Source of the DNA: Aldehydirespirator sp965117015
GTDB lineage: Bacteria > Actinomycetota > Acidimicrobiia > Acidimicrobiales > Aldehydirespiratoraceae
Direction: 5' to 3'
Assembly (NCBI GenBank): GCA_965117015.1
Contig: OZ220747.1
Coordinates: 2,542,001-2,606,000 of the forward strand
Length of the DNA: 64,000 nucleotides
The notes below the pieces were generated by a model that saw nothing but the letters and a program-made list of their open reading frames with translations, did not search any database and was not told where the DNA came from. Shown here in pieces: positions 24,482 through 33,943 of this stretch; the stretch's first letter is position 1; each line of letters begins with the position of its first letter. Both the position numbers and the translations under genes were made by a program.

Positions 24482-25309
24482 GTGAGTGACCGGGACCAGC
24501 AGCTTCACGACCTCACGCGTCCGGTGTCCTCGGCGTCCTATCTGAGGGAGGCGTGGAACAGGCGGGAGTTCGCCATCCTGGTTCCTGCCCAGGATCTACG
24601 AGCCCAGAACATGGGCACCGTCCTGGGGCAGTTGTGGCACATCGCCAACCCCGCACTGCTGGTCGGCGTGTACTTCCTGATCTTCGGAGTCGTTATCGAC
24701 ACCAGCCGCGGGGTCGAGAACTTCCTGGGCTTCCTCATCGTCGGCGTGGTGCTGTTCCATCTCACCCAGCGGGTGGTCCAGGACGCGGCCGTCTGCATCA
24801 GCCGCAACCTGGGCCTGATCCGGTCGGTCCAGTTTCCCCGCATCCTGTTGCCGGCCGCGACCCTCAACGGCCAGACCGCCGCCTTCGTGCCGGCACTGGT
24901 CCTGGCCATGGTCGCCGTGGTCGCCACCGGCGAGCGCCCGTCGATGAGATGGCTGGTGCTGCCCGCAGTGCTGGCGGCACAATTTCTGTTCAACTTGGGC
25001 GCGGCCCTGCTGGTGGCCCGGATCGGGGCGTCGCTGTCGGATCTCCAGCAGCTGTTGCCCCACTTGTTCAGGCTGCTGTTCTACGCCTCGGGCGTGATAT
25101 TCAGCGTTGAAGCCTTCGTGACCAGTCCCGGCTGGAGAAGGGCCTTCGCCCTGAACCCGATCTACGACGTGATCACCTGCGCGCGCTGGTGCCTGGTGGG
25201 CGAGCCCGCCGACGGCTGGGTGGTGGCCGGCCTGCTGGCCTGGTGCATCGCCCTGCCTGTGATCGGCTTCGTGGTCTTCCACCGGTCCGAGCAGCGGCTG
25301 GGAGCGTGA
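24482..25309 (+). CDS. Polysaccharide ABC exporter, permease (Wzm-like)
   Basis: Integral membrane subunit of 275 residues of an ABC-2-type exporter for lipid-linked polysaccharides or teichoic-acid-like polymers. The N-terminal cytosolic helix (EAWNRREFAILVPAQDLRAQ) and six helices are visible. They include the family-typical GQLWHIANPALLVGVYFLIFGVV and the run RLLFYASGVIFSVEAF before the last two spans. The GTG start is 24 bases from the divergent O-antigen-ligase-like start. Its stop TGA is overlapped by the GTG of the ATPase gene, so the pair is translationally coupled. Confidence 0.92.
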   Translation: MSDRDQQLHDLTRPVSSASYLREAWNRREFAILVPAQDLRAQNMGTVLGQLWHIANPALLVGVYFLIFGVVIDTSRGVENFLGFLIVGVVLFHLTQRVVQDAAVCISRNLGLIRSVQFPRILLPAATLNGQTAAFVPALVLAMVAVVATGERPSMRWLVLPAVLAAQFLFNLGAALLVARIGASLSDLQQLLPHLFRLLFYASGVIFSVEAFVTSPGWRRAFALNPIYDVITCARWCLVGEPADGWVVAGLLAWCIALPVIGFVVFHRSEQRLGA

Positions 25310-26055
25310 CGGCGATGGGTCCGGCTGTCACTGTGCGGGTGCGCGACGCCCATGTCTACTACCGGGTCTACGAGGACCCCGTTCCGGGACTGAAGCAGAT
25401 CTTCGCCGAGGGCCGGGCCCGCCGCCGGTACCGCACGATCCGCGCCCTGCGGGGCGTGAGCCTGGACCTGCACGAATCGGAGACCCTCGGCCTGATCGGA
25501 GCCAACGGCGCGGGCAAGACCACGCTGCTCTCCGCCATGACCGGGCTGCTGCCGCTCGAGTCGGGCACGATCCACGGGCGCTGCAGGCCGTCACTGCTGG
25601 GAGTGTCCTCGGCGCTGCGCCCGGCTCTCTCGGGCCGGCGCAACATCCTCATCGGCGGGCTGGCTCTGGGCTTCACCAAGGCCGAGATCTCCAGCCGCGC
25701 CGATGAGATCATCGACTTCTCGGGACTGCGGGACGCCATCGACCGGCCCATGCGGACGTATTCCTCGGGGATGCGCGCCCGGCTCCACTTCGCCATCGCC
25801 ACGGCCCGGATCCCCGACATCCTGCTGATCGACGAGGCGCTCGCCGTGGGAGACGAGGACTTCCGCCGTCGGAGCGCCCAGCGCATCGACGAGATCAGGT
25901 CTGCGGCCGGTTCGGTGGTGCTCGGGACCCACGTCATGGACGAGATCGAGCGTCACTGCGATCGGGTCGCGTGGCTCGACGACGGTGTGCTCAAGGCGGT
26001 GGGCGAGCCCGGCGAGGTCGTGGCCGCCTACCTGGCGTCGACCGCCTCCCGCTGA
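25306..26055 (+). CDS. Polysaccharide ABC exporter, ATPase (Wzt-like)
   Basis: ATP-binding subunit of 249 residues partnering the permease. Walker A is GANGAGKTT near 66-74, the ABC signature is YSSGMRARLHFAIA, Walker B is ILLIDEALAVGDEDF, and the switch histidine is in LGTHVMDEI. It lacks the C-terminal carbohydrate-binding domain of long Wzt proteins, so substrate recognition is likely by lipid head or elsewhere. GTG 25306 overlaps the permease stop; ATG 25315 is nine bases further in. Its 3' end overlaps the convergent glycosyltransferase gene by 28 bases. Confidence 0.94.
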   Translation: MTAMGPAVTVRVRDAHVYYRVYEDPVPGLKQIFAEGRARRRYRTIRALRGVSLDLHESETLGLIGANGAGKTTLLSAMTGLLPLESGTIHGRCRPSLLGVSSALRPALSGRRNILIGGLALGFTKAEISSRADEIIDFSGLRDAIDRPMRTYSSGMRARLHFAIATARIPDILLIDEALAVGDEDFRRRSAQRIDEIRSAAGSVVLGTHVMDEIERHCDRVAWLDDGVLKAVGEPGEVVAAYLASTASR

Positions 26056-27053
26056 GGCCAGGGCCTGGTGCGGCCGGTGCGTCCCGCCAGGAAGCCCGCT
26101 CCCCAGCCAAGGTGCATCACCGCGAAGGCGGCTGCGGCCCGGGCCCGGTCGAGCCGGCTCCGCAGCACGCCCCGCAGGCGGGTGGCGGCCACCGCGCAGG
26201 CGCCGGCGTACAGCACCGGCAGGGCCGCGCCCCTCCAGCGTCCCAGGGCCAGCTCGAGCGCGGAGAACGCCAGGCCCGCGGTCAGCGCGGGAGCGGCGAG
26301 CTGGCGGGTACGAAGAGACCGGGGATTGCGTGCCAGCATCGTGCGCTTCCACGCCCCGTACGAGAAGTACTGGCGGGCGAGACCGGAGTAGTCCGAGCGG
26401 GGCACGTAGTCGACCACGAGGCTCGGGTCGAGCCACACGGAGTGGCCCTGGTCGCGCAGCCGCCAGTTGAGCTCGTAGTCCTGGTTGCGCCCGAGGGTCT
26501 CGTCGAAGCCGCCGACCGACTCCAGGGCCTCGCGGTCGAACACTCCGAGGTACACGGTGTCGGCCGGTCCGGAGTGCCGACCCCGGCGGAAGGCTGCGGG
26601 GCCGCCGCCGAAAGGCGATCCCATCGCGGCCGCGATCGCCCCCGGCAGGCCGGCGGCGCCGACGGGCCGCTGCACGCCGCCCACGTTGGCTGCCCCGGTG
26701 CGAGCGAGCGTGGACACGGCCCTCTCCAGGTAGTCGGGCGGGACCCGCGACTGGGCGTCCACCCGGGCCACGACGGGGCCCGTCGATGCGGCCACCGCGA
26801 TGTTGAGCCCCGCCGCCGTGGTTCCCGCGGGGTTCTCCACCACCTGCAGGGGCAGCTCCAAGCCGTTGCCGGTGACCGCCTGCTCGGTGCCGTCGCGGCT
26901 GGGGGCCACGGCCACCGTCACGTCGACGGCCCCGCGGTAGGTCTGGGAGCCGATGGCTGCGAGACACTCACCTATCACCGCGGCGCAGTCCCGGGCCGGC
27001 ACCACCACCGAGATGTGCGGCAGGTGGTCGCGGGCAGCTTGCGGGCTGTTCAC
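26028..27053 (-). CDS. GT2 glycosyltransferase with C-terminal membrane segments
   Basis: A 341-residue inverting glycosyltransferase of the ExoA/succinoglycan type. The GT-A domain begins HISVVVPARDCAAVIGECL, with the DxD variant ARVDAQSRVPPDYLERAV, and later VYLGVFDREALESVGGFDE and RNQDYELNWRLR. Two or three hydrophobic segments follow from about 245 (LAAPALTAGLAFSALELAL) to the end, likely membrane anchors. The GTG start overlaps the stop of the sugar-phosphate transferase gene (GTGA). It probably elongates the lipid-linked sugar made by that enzyme. Confidence 0.9.
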   Translation of the reverse strand: MNSPQAARDHLPHISVVVPARDCAAVIGECLAAIGSQTYRGAVDVTVAVAPSRDGTEQAVTGNGLELPLQVVENPAGTTAAGLNIAVAASTGPVVARVDAQSRVPPDYLERAVSTLARTGAANVGGVQRPVGAAGLPGAIAAAMGSPFGGGPAAFRRGRHSGPADTVYLGVFDREALESVGGFDETLGRNQDYELNWRLRDQGHSVWLDPSLVVDYVPRSDYSGLARQYFSYGAWKRTMLARNPRSLRTRQLAAPALTAGLAFSALELALGRWRGAALPVLYAGACAVAATRLRGVLRSRLDRARAAAAFAVMHLGWGAGFLAGRTGRTRPWPQREAVDAR

Positions 27054-28366
27054 CGACCCGATCCGCGGGCCATCACGAGGAGGCTCTTCACCATGATCTC
27101 CCAGTCGAGCAACGGCGACCAGTTAACAACGTATTGCAGATCGTGACCGAGCTTGTAGGCGGCGTCCGTCTGGTAGTGGCCCTGCGTCTGAGCCAGGCCG
27201 GTTATGCCGGGAGGGATGTCGTGACGCCGGCCGTAACCGGCGATCTGCTCCTCGAGCCGGGCCACCAGCGCGGGTCGCTCGGCCCGGGGCCCGACCAGCG
27301 ACATCTGACCGGTGAGGACATTCCAGAGTTGCGGCAGCTCATCTAGCCGGGTCCGCCGGAGCCAGGCCACGCCGGCGATCACCCTGGGATCGTCGGCGAC
27401 GGCCAGCTCCGGCCCGGCCTGCTCGGCGTCCGGAGTCATGGTCCGGAACTTCACCATTACGAACGTCCGGCCCTCCATGCCCACCCGTTCCTGGCGGTAG
27501 AGCACCCCCCGGCCCGCCCGCAGGCGCACGTACAGAGCGACTGCGAGCGTCAGCGGTATCGCGAACGGAGCCAGCACCAGCAGGTAGACAAGGTCGAGGA
27601 GGCGCTTGAAACGCAGCCGGCACGCGGGCAGGGCGTGGGCTCTCAGCGCGACGAAGGGCATGCCGCCGATCTGGCGGGTCCGCTGAAGCCCCAGCAGGGT
27701 GTCGGACGGTGTGATGCGCCGGTAGACCCCCACCTGGCGTCCCTCGAGTTCGGCGAGCGGCTCCGGATAGATGATGTCCAGCGACTGGCGCGACAGCAGC
27801 AGCAGATCGGTGGCGGCGCACCGGTCCACCTCGGCGGCGATGTCGGAGAACGTGCCCCCCTGGCCGGCGATCTCGGTGGCCTGCTTCGACTCGGCCAGAT
27901 GGCGCCGCGCCGACTCCACCTCGGCGGCGTCTCCCACCAGCAGCACGCGGGGCCGCCCGAAACTGCGCCTCCTCACTTGCCGGGACAGCCAGCGGTTGAA
28001 CGACACGACGAGGCTCGCGGCCACGGCCAGGATCACAAGGTTGGCCCGGGGCATCAGGTAGCGGCCGCTGAGCAGGCTCACGGTGGCGTCGGCCCCCACC
28101 GCCAGCAGGGTGAGCATCGTGGCCCGTGGCAGCCAGGGAGGCGGGCCGAGCCGCTGCTCGTACTCGTAGAGGCCGCCGAAGTAGTAGACGGCCATGTGCA
28201 GGCCGGTTGCCACTGCGAAGCCGACCGCATAGTGCGACAGCGGGTAGGTCGGCCAGTCGAGCCCGAAGCGCACCGTTGTGATCGCGACCATGAGCCCGAG
28301 GAGGGTGGTCGCGTCGATCAGGTACAGATAGCGGAATCCGTGCTTTCGTAGGAAGCCGGTCCTCAC
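27050..28366 (-). CDS. Polyprenyl glycosylphosphotransferase (WbaP/WcaJ-like initiating enzyme)
   Basis: This enzyme of 438 residues transfers a sugar-1-phosphate to undecaprenyl phosphate, the first step of polymer assembly. Four N-terminal helices (about 10-115) are followed by a Rossmann-like domain (RPRVLLVGDAAEVESARRH). The catalytic C-terminal domain begins RFKRLLDLVYLLVLAP and carries GRTFVMVKFRTMTPDAE, RRTRLDELPQLWNVL and MSLVGPRAERP. All catalytic Asp/Glu and Arg motifs are present. GTG 28366 is chosen because it overlaps the stop of the upstream SpoIID gene and matches the usual N-terminus; the frame is open further upstream but that part is not protein-like. Confidence 0.93.
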   Translation of the reverse strand: MRTGFLRKHGFRYLYLIDATTLLGLMVAITTVRFGLDWPTYPLSHYAVGFAVATGLHMAVYYFGGLYEYEQRLGPPPWLPRATMLTLLAVGADATVSLLSGRYLMPRANLVILAVAASLVVSFNRWLSRQVRRRSFGRPRVLLVGDAAEVESARRHLAESKQATEIAGQGGTFSDIAAEVDRCAATDLLLLSRQSLDIIYPEPLAELEGRQVGVYRRITPSDTLLGLQRTRQIGGMPFVALRAHALPACRLRFKRLLDLVYLLVLAPFAIPLTLAVALYVRLRAGRGVLYRQERVGMEGRTFVMVKFRTMTPDAEQAGPELAVADDPRVIAGVAWLRRTRLDELPQLWNVLTGQMSLVGPRAERPALVARLEEQIAGYGRRHDIPPGITGLAQTQGHYQTDAAYKLGHDLQYVVNWSPLLDWEIMVKSLLVMARGSGR

Positions 28367-30342
28367 GGCGATCGCATCAGGGGCGGCAGCGGCACGTCGA
28401 GGTCGAACGCGGCGGGTGCCGCGGCCAGGTTCCACAACAGCACGGCCATATGGGCCCGATCGACGTCGTCGCCTGGATTGAAGTCCGTCGGGCTGTCGCC
28501 GGGCGGCTGGAAGTCGGCGCCGATCCAGAGGCGGTGCTCCACCAGCCATCGGGCGGCCTCCAGGTAGAAGTCGTTGATCCCTATGTCGGTGAACGGCACG
28601 GGATGGTTGCTGTAGGTGCGTCCGGCGAAGCGCCACATGAAGGCCGCCAGCTGTGCCGCGTTGAGCCGATCGTGGGGACAGAACAGCGGCGAGTCGCCGC
28701 TGCATCCCTGAGTGATGCTCTGGTCCACCATCCACCCCACGGCCTGCGAGTAGAAGCTGTCGGGCTCCACGTCGTCGAAGGTCAGGGATCCGTCGACCGA
28801 CGGCGGCTCACCCGCGAAGCGCCACAGGAACGTGGCGAACTGGGCCCGGGTCACCGAGCGCTCGGGAGAGAACGTCGTCGCCGTCGTGCCCTGGGTGATC
28901 TCCGTCTCGAGCATCCACAGCACCGCCTCCGCGTAGGGAGCGTCCCATCGGACGTCGGTGAAGGGAAGGTTGTGGACGGTGTAGCCGTTGCCGGTGTGGG
29001 AGCCCTGCAGCGTCAGTTTGGTGGACAGCAGGGGATTGCAGCCGGATGTGCGGCGGCAGCCCAGCACGAGGGCGTAGTAGAAGCGATACCCGTAGGGCTC
29101 CCCGTCCTCGTTGCGGACCTCCAGTGTGCGGTCCGATCCCACCAGCGTCACCAGCGAATCGTCGATCCGGCCCGAGGGCCCGCCGGCTCCGATGTAGATC
29201 TCGATGAGCTCGCCCACATCCAGATCGGCGAAGGGGTAGGCCGCGAGCCACTCGCTGATCTGGTCGACCGTGTAGGTGCGCTCCCATGAGTGGGTGCCGT
29301 TCTGGGGGTCGCCGTTGGCGTCGGGAGCGGCGTCGAAGGGGTCCGGCTTGGCCAGCAGGTACGGCACCAGGTCTCGCCGGGGTTCCTCGTTGGCCGCGGT
29401 GTGGCCGCCGTTGGAGGAGCTGTAGAAGGCCACGATCACCTCGGGGGCGCCCCCACCGGCCGGCTGGTAGGTGAGCACCGTGTCGTCGGTGGCGTCCACC
29501 TGGTCGGTCCAGCGGTCGTGGCCGGGTTCCATCTCGTAGTCCCACGCCCTGTACTCCTGGTCGCGGGTCGATGCGTAAAGGTCGAATGGCGAGGACCAGT
29601 TGGTCCGATCCTCCATGATGGCGACGGCGTAGCTGCGGGCCGCGACGGCCTGGGCCTTCATGGCCTCCGCCGGCCAGGAATGGGGAACCTCGTCGAGGCC
29701 GTAGAGGTACTGCTGCATGGTCAGCTCGCCGACCACGAGGCAGTACTGGTTGGCGCTGGCACTGCCGCAGTTGGCTATCCCGCCTGTGGCCGGGGTGAGC
29801 TGGAACTGCCCGTGCGCGTAGCGCTCGGCGCCGTTGCTCGTGTTGGAGACCCGGACGACCTCGCCGTCGTTGAAGCTCACCGTCAGCACGGTCCCGCTGC
29901 AGAAGCCCCGGCACCAGTCGATGTTGCTGGAGTTGATGTGCCAGCCGCCGTCGCCGCGGCGCACGGTCAGTGTGTTGACGGTGGTGTCCAGGAACCGGCC
30001 GTCCATGGACACGGTCAGCAGGCCCGAGGGCCTGAACACCGTCGTGTTGTGGACGGCGATGCGCACATCGACATCGTCGGGCACGAGGCCGGGATCGGTC
30101 GTCAACGTGGTGCTGTCGTAGTAGAAGCTGAGAATCTCCTGGTAGGTGTGGCCGGCCTCCGCCCGCCCGAGGGCGCCGTACTGGCTCATGCCGCTTCCGT
30201 GTCCCCAACCCCCGCCGATGAAGGTGAACTCGTCGTCGGACGGGCCGTGGGGATGGGCTGCGGCCGGCGCGGCGAGCATTCCGGCGGCGACCGCGGAGGC
30301 CGCTAGCAGGGCTACGAGCGAACGAATGGGATGGGAGGGCAT
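28363..30342 (-). CDS. Secreted SpoIID-domain protein with three SLH repeats
   Basis: A 659-residue exported protein. The signal peptide (RSLVALLAASAVAAGML, cleavage near APAAA-HP) is followed by a SpoIID/LytB domain: GGGWGHGSGMSQYGA, YGLDEVPHSWPAEAMKAQAVAARSYA (in parts) and YSSSNGGHTAANEE. In spore formers SpoIID is a peptidoglycan lytic transglycosylase. The C-terminal 190 residues hold three SLH units, beginning PFTDVRWDAPYAEAV, TFDDVEPDSFYSQAV and PFTDIGINDFYLEAA, each ending in a WRFAG- or WNLA-type helix. The SLH TRAE motif is varied (TRAQ, NAAQ, DRAH). SLH domains bind pyruvylated wall polymers; csaB and wecB lie 4-8 kb away. Confidence 0.93.
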   Translation of the reverse strand: MPSHPIRSLVALLAASAVAAGMLAAPAAAHPHGPSDDEFTFIGGGWGHGSGMSQYGALGRAEAGHTYQEILSFYYDSTTLTTDPGLVPDDVDVRIAVHNTTVFRPSGLLTVSMDGRFLDTTVNTLTVRRGDGGWHINSSNIDWCRGFCSGTVLTVSFNDGEVVRVSNTSNGAERYAHGQFQLTPATGGIANCGSASANQYCLVVGELTMQQYLYGLDEVPHSWPAEAMKAQAVAARSYAVAIMEDRTNWSSPFDLYASTRDQEYRAWDYEMEPGHDRWTDQVDATDDTVLTYQPAGGGAPEVIVAFYSSSNGGHTAANEEPRRDLVPYLLAKPDPFDAAPDANGDPQNGTHSWERTYTVDQISEWLAAYPFADLDVGELIEIYIGAGGPSGRIDDSLVTLVGSDRTLEVRNEDGEPYGYRFYYALVLGCRRTSGCNPLLSTKLTLQGSHTGNGYTVHNLPFTDVRWDAPYAEAVLWMLETEITQGTTATTFSPERSVTRAQFATFLWRFAGEPPSVDGSLTFDDVEPDSFYSQAVGWMVDQSITQGCSGDSPLFCPHDRLNAAQLAAFMWRFAGRTYSNHPVPFTDIGINDFYLEAARWLVEHRLWIGADFQPPGDSPTDFNPGDDVDRAHMAVLLWNLAAAPAAFDLDVPLPPLMRSP

Positions 30343-30455
30343 GAAACCACCGTCTTCTGCCGACGCCCGCGGGCGAGAGGCTAGCGCCTGCCCGACGCCG
30401 CGGCGCGGACAGTCGCGGCGTGAACGGTCGCCGTGCCGCCGAACGGGGCGCGCGC

Positions 30456-32210
30456 TCAGTGGACGACCGCGATGGTGTCGCCGGCGCCTACCGAGTCGCC
30501 CACCTTCACCCGGATCTCGGCGACCGTTCCGGAGCGGCCCGCGGCGATGTTGTTCTCCATCTTCATGGCCTCGAGCACGGCCACCGGCATGCCGGCCTCC
30601 ACTTCGTCGCCCACATCCACCAGTAGCTTGATGATCGTGCCCTGCATCGGGACGGTGACTTCCGCGGCGCCGCCGCCGAGACTCGACGGCCCCCGGGCCC
30701 TCCGGCGTGATGCGCTCGGGCGCTCGGAGCCGTCGCCGTCGGCCTGCGGGGTCCACAGCGCGACGCTGAAGCGCTTGCCGTCCACCTCTGCCTCGATCTC
30801 ATGGCGTACCCCGGACCCAACCGCACTACCGTCGGCGCCGGTCGTCGACGGCGGCTCGGGCAGAGACGTGAGGTCGAGTCGTTCCTCCACCCAGCGCGTC
30901 GAGTGAGTCACCGACGCGAAGTCCGGATGGGTCAGGATGGCTTGTGCGGCTCCGATGGTGGTCGCCACGCCACCGATCCGCGTCTCGGACAGGGCCCGCA
31001 GCGCGCGGCTGATGGCGACGTTCCGGTCGCGGCCCCAGACGACGAGCTTGCCGATGAGGTTGTCGTAGTACGGGCTGATCTTGTCGCCCGCCTCGTAGCC
31101 ACCGTCCCATCGGGTGGCGTAGCCCTGAGCGGGCCTCAGGTCGGTAACCGGGCCGGGGCAGGGGAGGAACGCGCCCCCGGCCGGATCCTCAGCGTTGACG
31201 CGCACCTCGATGGAGCAGCCGTCGATCGAGACGCCGGACTGGGTGAGGGTCAGTGGCTCACCGGCTGCGATCCGCAGCTGCAGCTCCACCAGGTCCAAGC
31301 CGGTCACCATCTCGGTCACGGGATGCTCGACCTGAAGCCTGGTGTTCATCTCCAGGTAGTAGAACGAGCCGTCGGCGTAGAGGAACTCGACGGTGCCTGC
31401 GTTCACGTAGCCGCAGCCGCGGGCCACCGCCACCGCGGCCTCGCCCATCGCCTCCAGGACGGCCGGATCGATGCTGGGCGCGGGCGCCTCCTCGATGAGC
31501 TTCTGATGCCGCCGCTGGGCCGAGCAGTCGCGGGTGCCGAGATGCACGCAGTTGCCGTGGGAGTCGGCAAGCACCTGCACCTCAACGTGGCGGGCCAGGT
31601 CGAAGTAGCGCTCCATGTAGAGCTCGTCGCGCCCGAAGTAGGCGAGAGCCTCCCGTTGGGCCGACTCGACCGCAGCCGCCGCCTCCGCGGCCTCCCTCAC
31701 CACCTTCATGCCCCGGCCCCCGCCCCCGTAGGCGGCCTTGACGGCCACAGGCCAACCGTGGGCTGCACCGAAAGCCTCGACCTGCGCCGGGTCGAGGATC
31801 GGCTCGGTGTTCCCCGGGACCGGCTCCACTCCGGCCCGGACGGCCGCGTCCCGGGCCGAGATCTTGTCGCCCATCACCTCGATCGCTTCCGGCGGCGGTC
31901 CGATGAAGGTGACGCCCTGGGCGGCCACGGCGCGTGCGAAGTCGGCGTTCTCGCTGAAGAACCCGTAGCCCGGATGGACCGCGTCGGCACCGCTCCGCTC
32001 GATCGCGGCCACGATGGCATCGGTGCGGAGATAGCTCTCCGCGGCGGCCGTACCGCCCAGCGAGTAGGCCTCATCCGCCAGGCGCACGTGCATCGCGCCC
32101 CGGTCCTCGTCGGAGTAGACGGCGGCCACCGCGACGCCCATCTCGCGGCAGGCTCGGATCACGCGGACGGCGATCTCGCCCCGGTTGGACACCAGCACTT
32201 TCGAGAACAT
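30456..32210 (-). CDS. bccA: Acyl-CoA carboxylase alpha subunit (biotin carboxylase + BCCP)
   Basis: A 584-residue biotin-dependent carboxylase alpha chain for acetyl- or propionyl-CoA carboxylation. The biotin carboxylase part (1-445) shows LVSNRGEIAVRVIRA at the start, the ATP loop AAYGGGGRGMKVV, RDCSAQRRHQKLIEE and EMNTRLQVEHPVTE. A Ser/Arg-rich linker leads to the BCCP domain ending in the biotinylation motif EAMKMENN about 40 residues from the C-terminus. The carboxyltransferase beta chain is not in the window. A 40-bp element shared with the birA upstream region begins five bases before the ATG. Confidence 0.96.
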   Translation of the reverse strand: MFSKVLVSNRGEIAVRVIRACREMGVAVAAVYSDEDRGAMHVRLADEAYSLGGTAAAESYLRTDAIVAAIERSGADAVHPGYGFFSENADFARAVAAQGVTFIGPPPEAIEVMGDKISARDAAVRAGVEPVPGNTEPILDPAQVEAFGAAHGWPVAVKAAYGGGGRGMKVVREAAEAAAAVESAQREALAYFGRDELYMERYFDLARHVEVQVLADSHGNCVHLGTRDCSAQRRHQKLIEEAPAPSIDPAVLEAMGEAAVAVARGCGYVNAGTVEFLYADGSFYYLEMNTRLQVEHPVTEMVTGLDLVELQLRIAAGEPLTLTQSGVSIDGCSIEVRVNAEDPAGGAFLPCPGPVTDLRPAQGYATRWDGGYEAGDKISPYYDNLIGKLVVWGRDRNVAISRALRALSETRIGGVATTIGAAQAILTHPDFASVTHSTRWVEERLDLTSLPEPPSTTGADGSAVGSGVRHEIEAEVDGKRFSVALWTPQADGDGSERPSASRRRARGPSSLGGGAAEVTVPMQGTIIKLLVDVGDEVEAGMPVAVLEAMKMENNIAAGRSGTVAEIRVKVGDSVGAGDTIAVVH

Positions 32211-32214
32211 GTAG

Positions 32215-32254
32215 GCATTGGATAGCCGATCGCGGCCCGGATCACACGGAATGT
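32215..32254. promoter_or_regulatory. 40-bp element shared with the birA upstream region, copy A
   Basis: 35 of 40 bases match 38081-38120. The core AGCCGATCGCGGCCCGGATC is identical in both and contains an imperfect CGATC/GATCG dyad. Copy A ends four bases before the bccA start codon. A biotin-regulon operator is possible; a simple dispersed repeat cannot be excluded. Confidence 0.6.
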
Positions 32255-32266
32255 CCTCCGATGTCG

Positions 32267-33880
32267 CTATCGGGGTAGCAGCTTCGATGCGGAGATGACC
32301 ACGAAATCGCCGTGAGCGGCAAGCGGGTCGTTCAGCGCGCCATCTGGGAAGTAGTCGGGCACCCGATCAGCGCTGAGAACCACAACGTCGGTCTCGTGCA
32401 AGTCGCCGAGATTGTCCTCGTTGAGGTCTATCACCCGCGTTCGCAGGTAGTAGGAGACCCATGTGGGGCTGGTCACCGGGGGTACGGCCCATGCCAGTTG
32501 GGAGCTCGGCAGGCTCCCTACTTGCTCCAGCACAGTTCCCGCGTCGGCGGGATCGGTTATGTAGCGCTGCCGTGTCGAGCCGCTGGCCACTGCGACCAGG
32601 GTGGCCGCGATCACCACGGCCGCGAGCGCAGCCGGCAGCGGGCGCCAGCGGCGGGGGATGAGCCGGCGGGCGCAGTCGGCGAGAGCCGCGAAGCCGATGG
32701 TCACCGGGGCCAGCCAGGGGAAGTTCCACAGCCGGTGAACCCAGGCGCCCTGCTGGACCCCGAACGTGAGCGCAGCCGCGACCGAGAGCGTTATGGCGGT
32801 GGGTGCCCGTGTGCGCCGGTCGATCAGCCCGGCCAGGAGGCAGGGAACCAGGAGAACCCGTAGCCACACCGGCACCAGCATCTCCTCGGTGGCGAAGCGC
32901 CACTGCCGGGCCAGGAACTCGCCGAAGGTGAAGGTCGGCCCGCTGGTGCCGCCCACCTCGTTGCTGGTGCGTATGGACACCTGGTTGGCGAGATCCTCGA
33001 ATCCGGCGGCGCTGAGCATCCACAGCGCGGTGGCACCGGCACCGAGCGCGGTGCCCGCGGCGACCGCCGCGAGCAACCGCTGCCGTCCGCCCGGCGGCCA
33101 CGACACCGCCAGCCTCCGCGGCCGTGCTGCGAGCACCGCGTCGACGCTCCGCTCCGTGCCGCCGGAGGGCGGATCGCCTTCGTCGCGGCGCCGGACGGCC
33201 AGCAGCCACAGCATCACGAGCACCATGGCCGCTATCCCGATCCATGACTGCATCGCGGCCAGCGCGGCGAATCCGGCGACGACGAGCGCGTCCCGACGGC
33301 GCGGTTCAGTCCGGTGCAGCGCCCACGACACCGCCGCAATGGCGGCCAGCTGCAGCGAGAAGCTGACGCTGACCCGCGCGTACACGTAGTAGAAGCCGGT
33401 GCTCGCCATGGCCGCCACAGCCAGCAGAGTCGGCCCCCAGGCCAGGCCCCGGCTGCGGAGCAGCGACGCCATGAACACCGCCGTTGCCGCGCCCACCAGC
33501 AGGCTGGGCACCCGCAGTGCCGCGGCGCTGTCTCCGAGTACGCCCGTCGACACCACCGACATGAACACCTGGAGAGGCGGATGATGGGCGTATGTGACGG
33601 CCACTGGAGGCGGTTCGGCTCGGGGAGCTACGTCGTACACCGCCCTGACGTAGGGCTCGACCGCTGCGCCGAAGCGCGAGTCCACGACGCCCAACTCCCA
33701 GAAGTTGCGTGCCTGAAGGCCGAACAGGCCCAGTATTCGGCCGTCGTCACTGTTGCCGAGTGGCAGGCCGAGATCGGGCAGCCATACAGCCAGGAGGGAA
33801 GCCGCAATCAGGGCCACAACAGTCCATCCCGACGCAAGGCGTGCTGCCACCGAGCCGAGAGTCGCTCTCAACGCGGACAC
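32267..33880 (-). CDS. GT-C type membrane glycosyltransferase (ArnT/PMT-like)
   Basis: A 537-residue polytopic membrane protein of the glycosyltransferase-39/83-like type, which uses a polyprenyl-phosphate sugar on the outer face of the membrane. The first helix (VVALIAASLLAVWLPDLG) is followed by the acidic loop LPLGNSDDGRILGLFG, where GT-C enzymes carry their catalytic aspartate. VAVTYAHHPPLQVFMS comes next, the typical second loop histidine/proline region. About 11 helices follow, then a soluble C-terminus. The acceptor is unknown. It is divergent from the DPM-like glycosyltransferase gene at 33944, 63 bases away. Confidence 0.86.
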   Translation of the reverse strand: MSALRATLGSVAARLASGWTVVALIAASLLAVWLPDLGLPLGNSDDGRILGLFGLQARNFWELGVVDSRFGAAVEPYVRAVYDVAPRAEPPPVAVTYAHHPPLQVFMSVVSTGVLGDSAAALRVPSLLVGAATAVFMASLLRSRGLAWGPTLLAVAAMASTGFYYVYARVSVSFSLQLAAIAAVSWALHRTEPRRRDALVVAGFAALAAMQSWIGIAAMVLVMLWLLAVRRRDEGDPPSGGTERSVDAVLAARPRRLAVSWPPGGRQRLLAAVAAGTALGAGATALWMLSAAGFEDLANQVSIRTSNEVGGTSGPTFTFGEFLARQWRFATEEMLVPVWLRVLLVPCLLAGLIDRRTRAPTAITLSVAAALTFGVQQGAWVHRLWNFPWLAPVTIGFAALADCARRLIPRRWRPLPAALAAVVIAATLVAVASGSTRQRYITDPADAGTVLEQVGSLPSSQLAWAVPPVTSPTWVSYYLRTRVIDLNEDNLGDLHETDVVVLSADRVPDYFPDGALNDPLAAHGDFVVISASKLLPR

Positions 33881-33930
33881 TCCCCGGCGTTCATCGAGCC
33901 ACCCTAGTCCTAGCGTTCACCGGGAAACTC

Positions 33931-33936
33931 TATGCT
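33931..33936 (+). promoter_or_regulatory. TATGCT -10 box for the DPM-like glycosyltransferase
   Basis: TATGCT ends seven bases before GTG 33944 and overlaps the alternative ATG at 33932. This argues that the promoter occupies that ATG and that the leaderless transcript starts at the GTG. Confidence 0.5.
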
Positions 33937-33943
33937 GTGGCCC

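Noticed and set aside
28367..28735. N-terminal extension of the sugar-phosphate transferase to 28735
   Set aside because: The added residues are Arg/Pro/Gly-rich shadow of the SpoIID gene; GTG 28366 overlaps the SpoIID stop and starts right before the first membrane helix.
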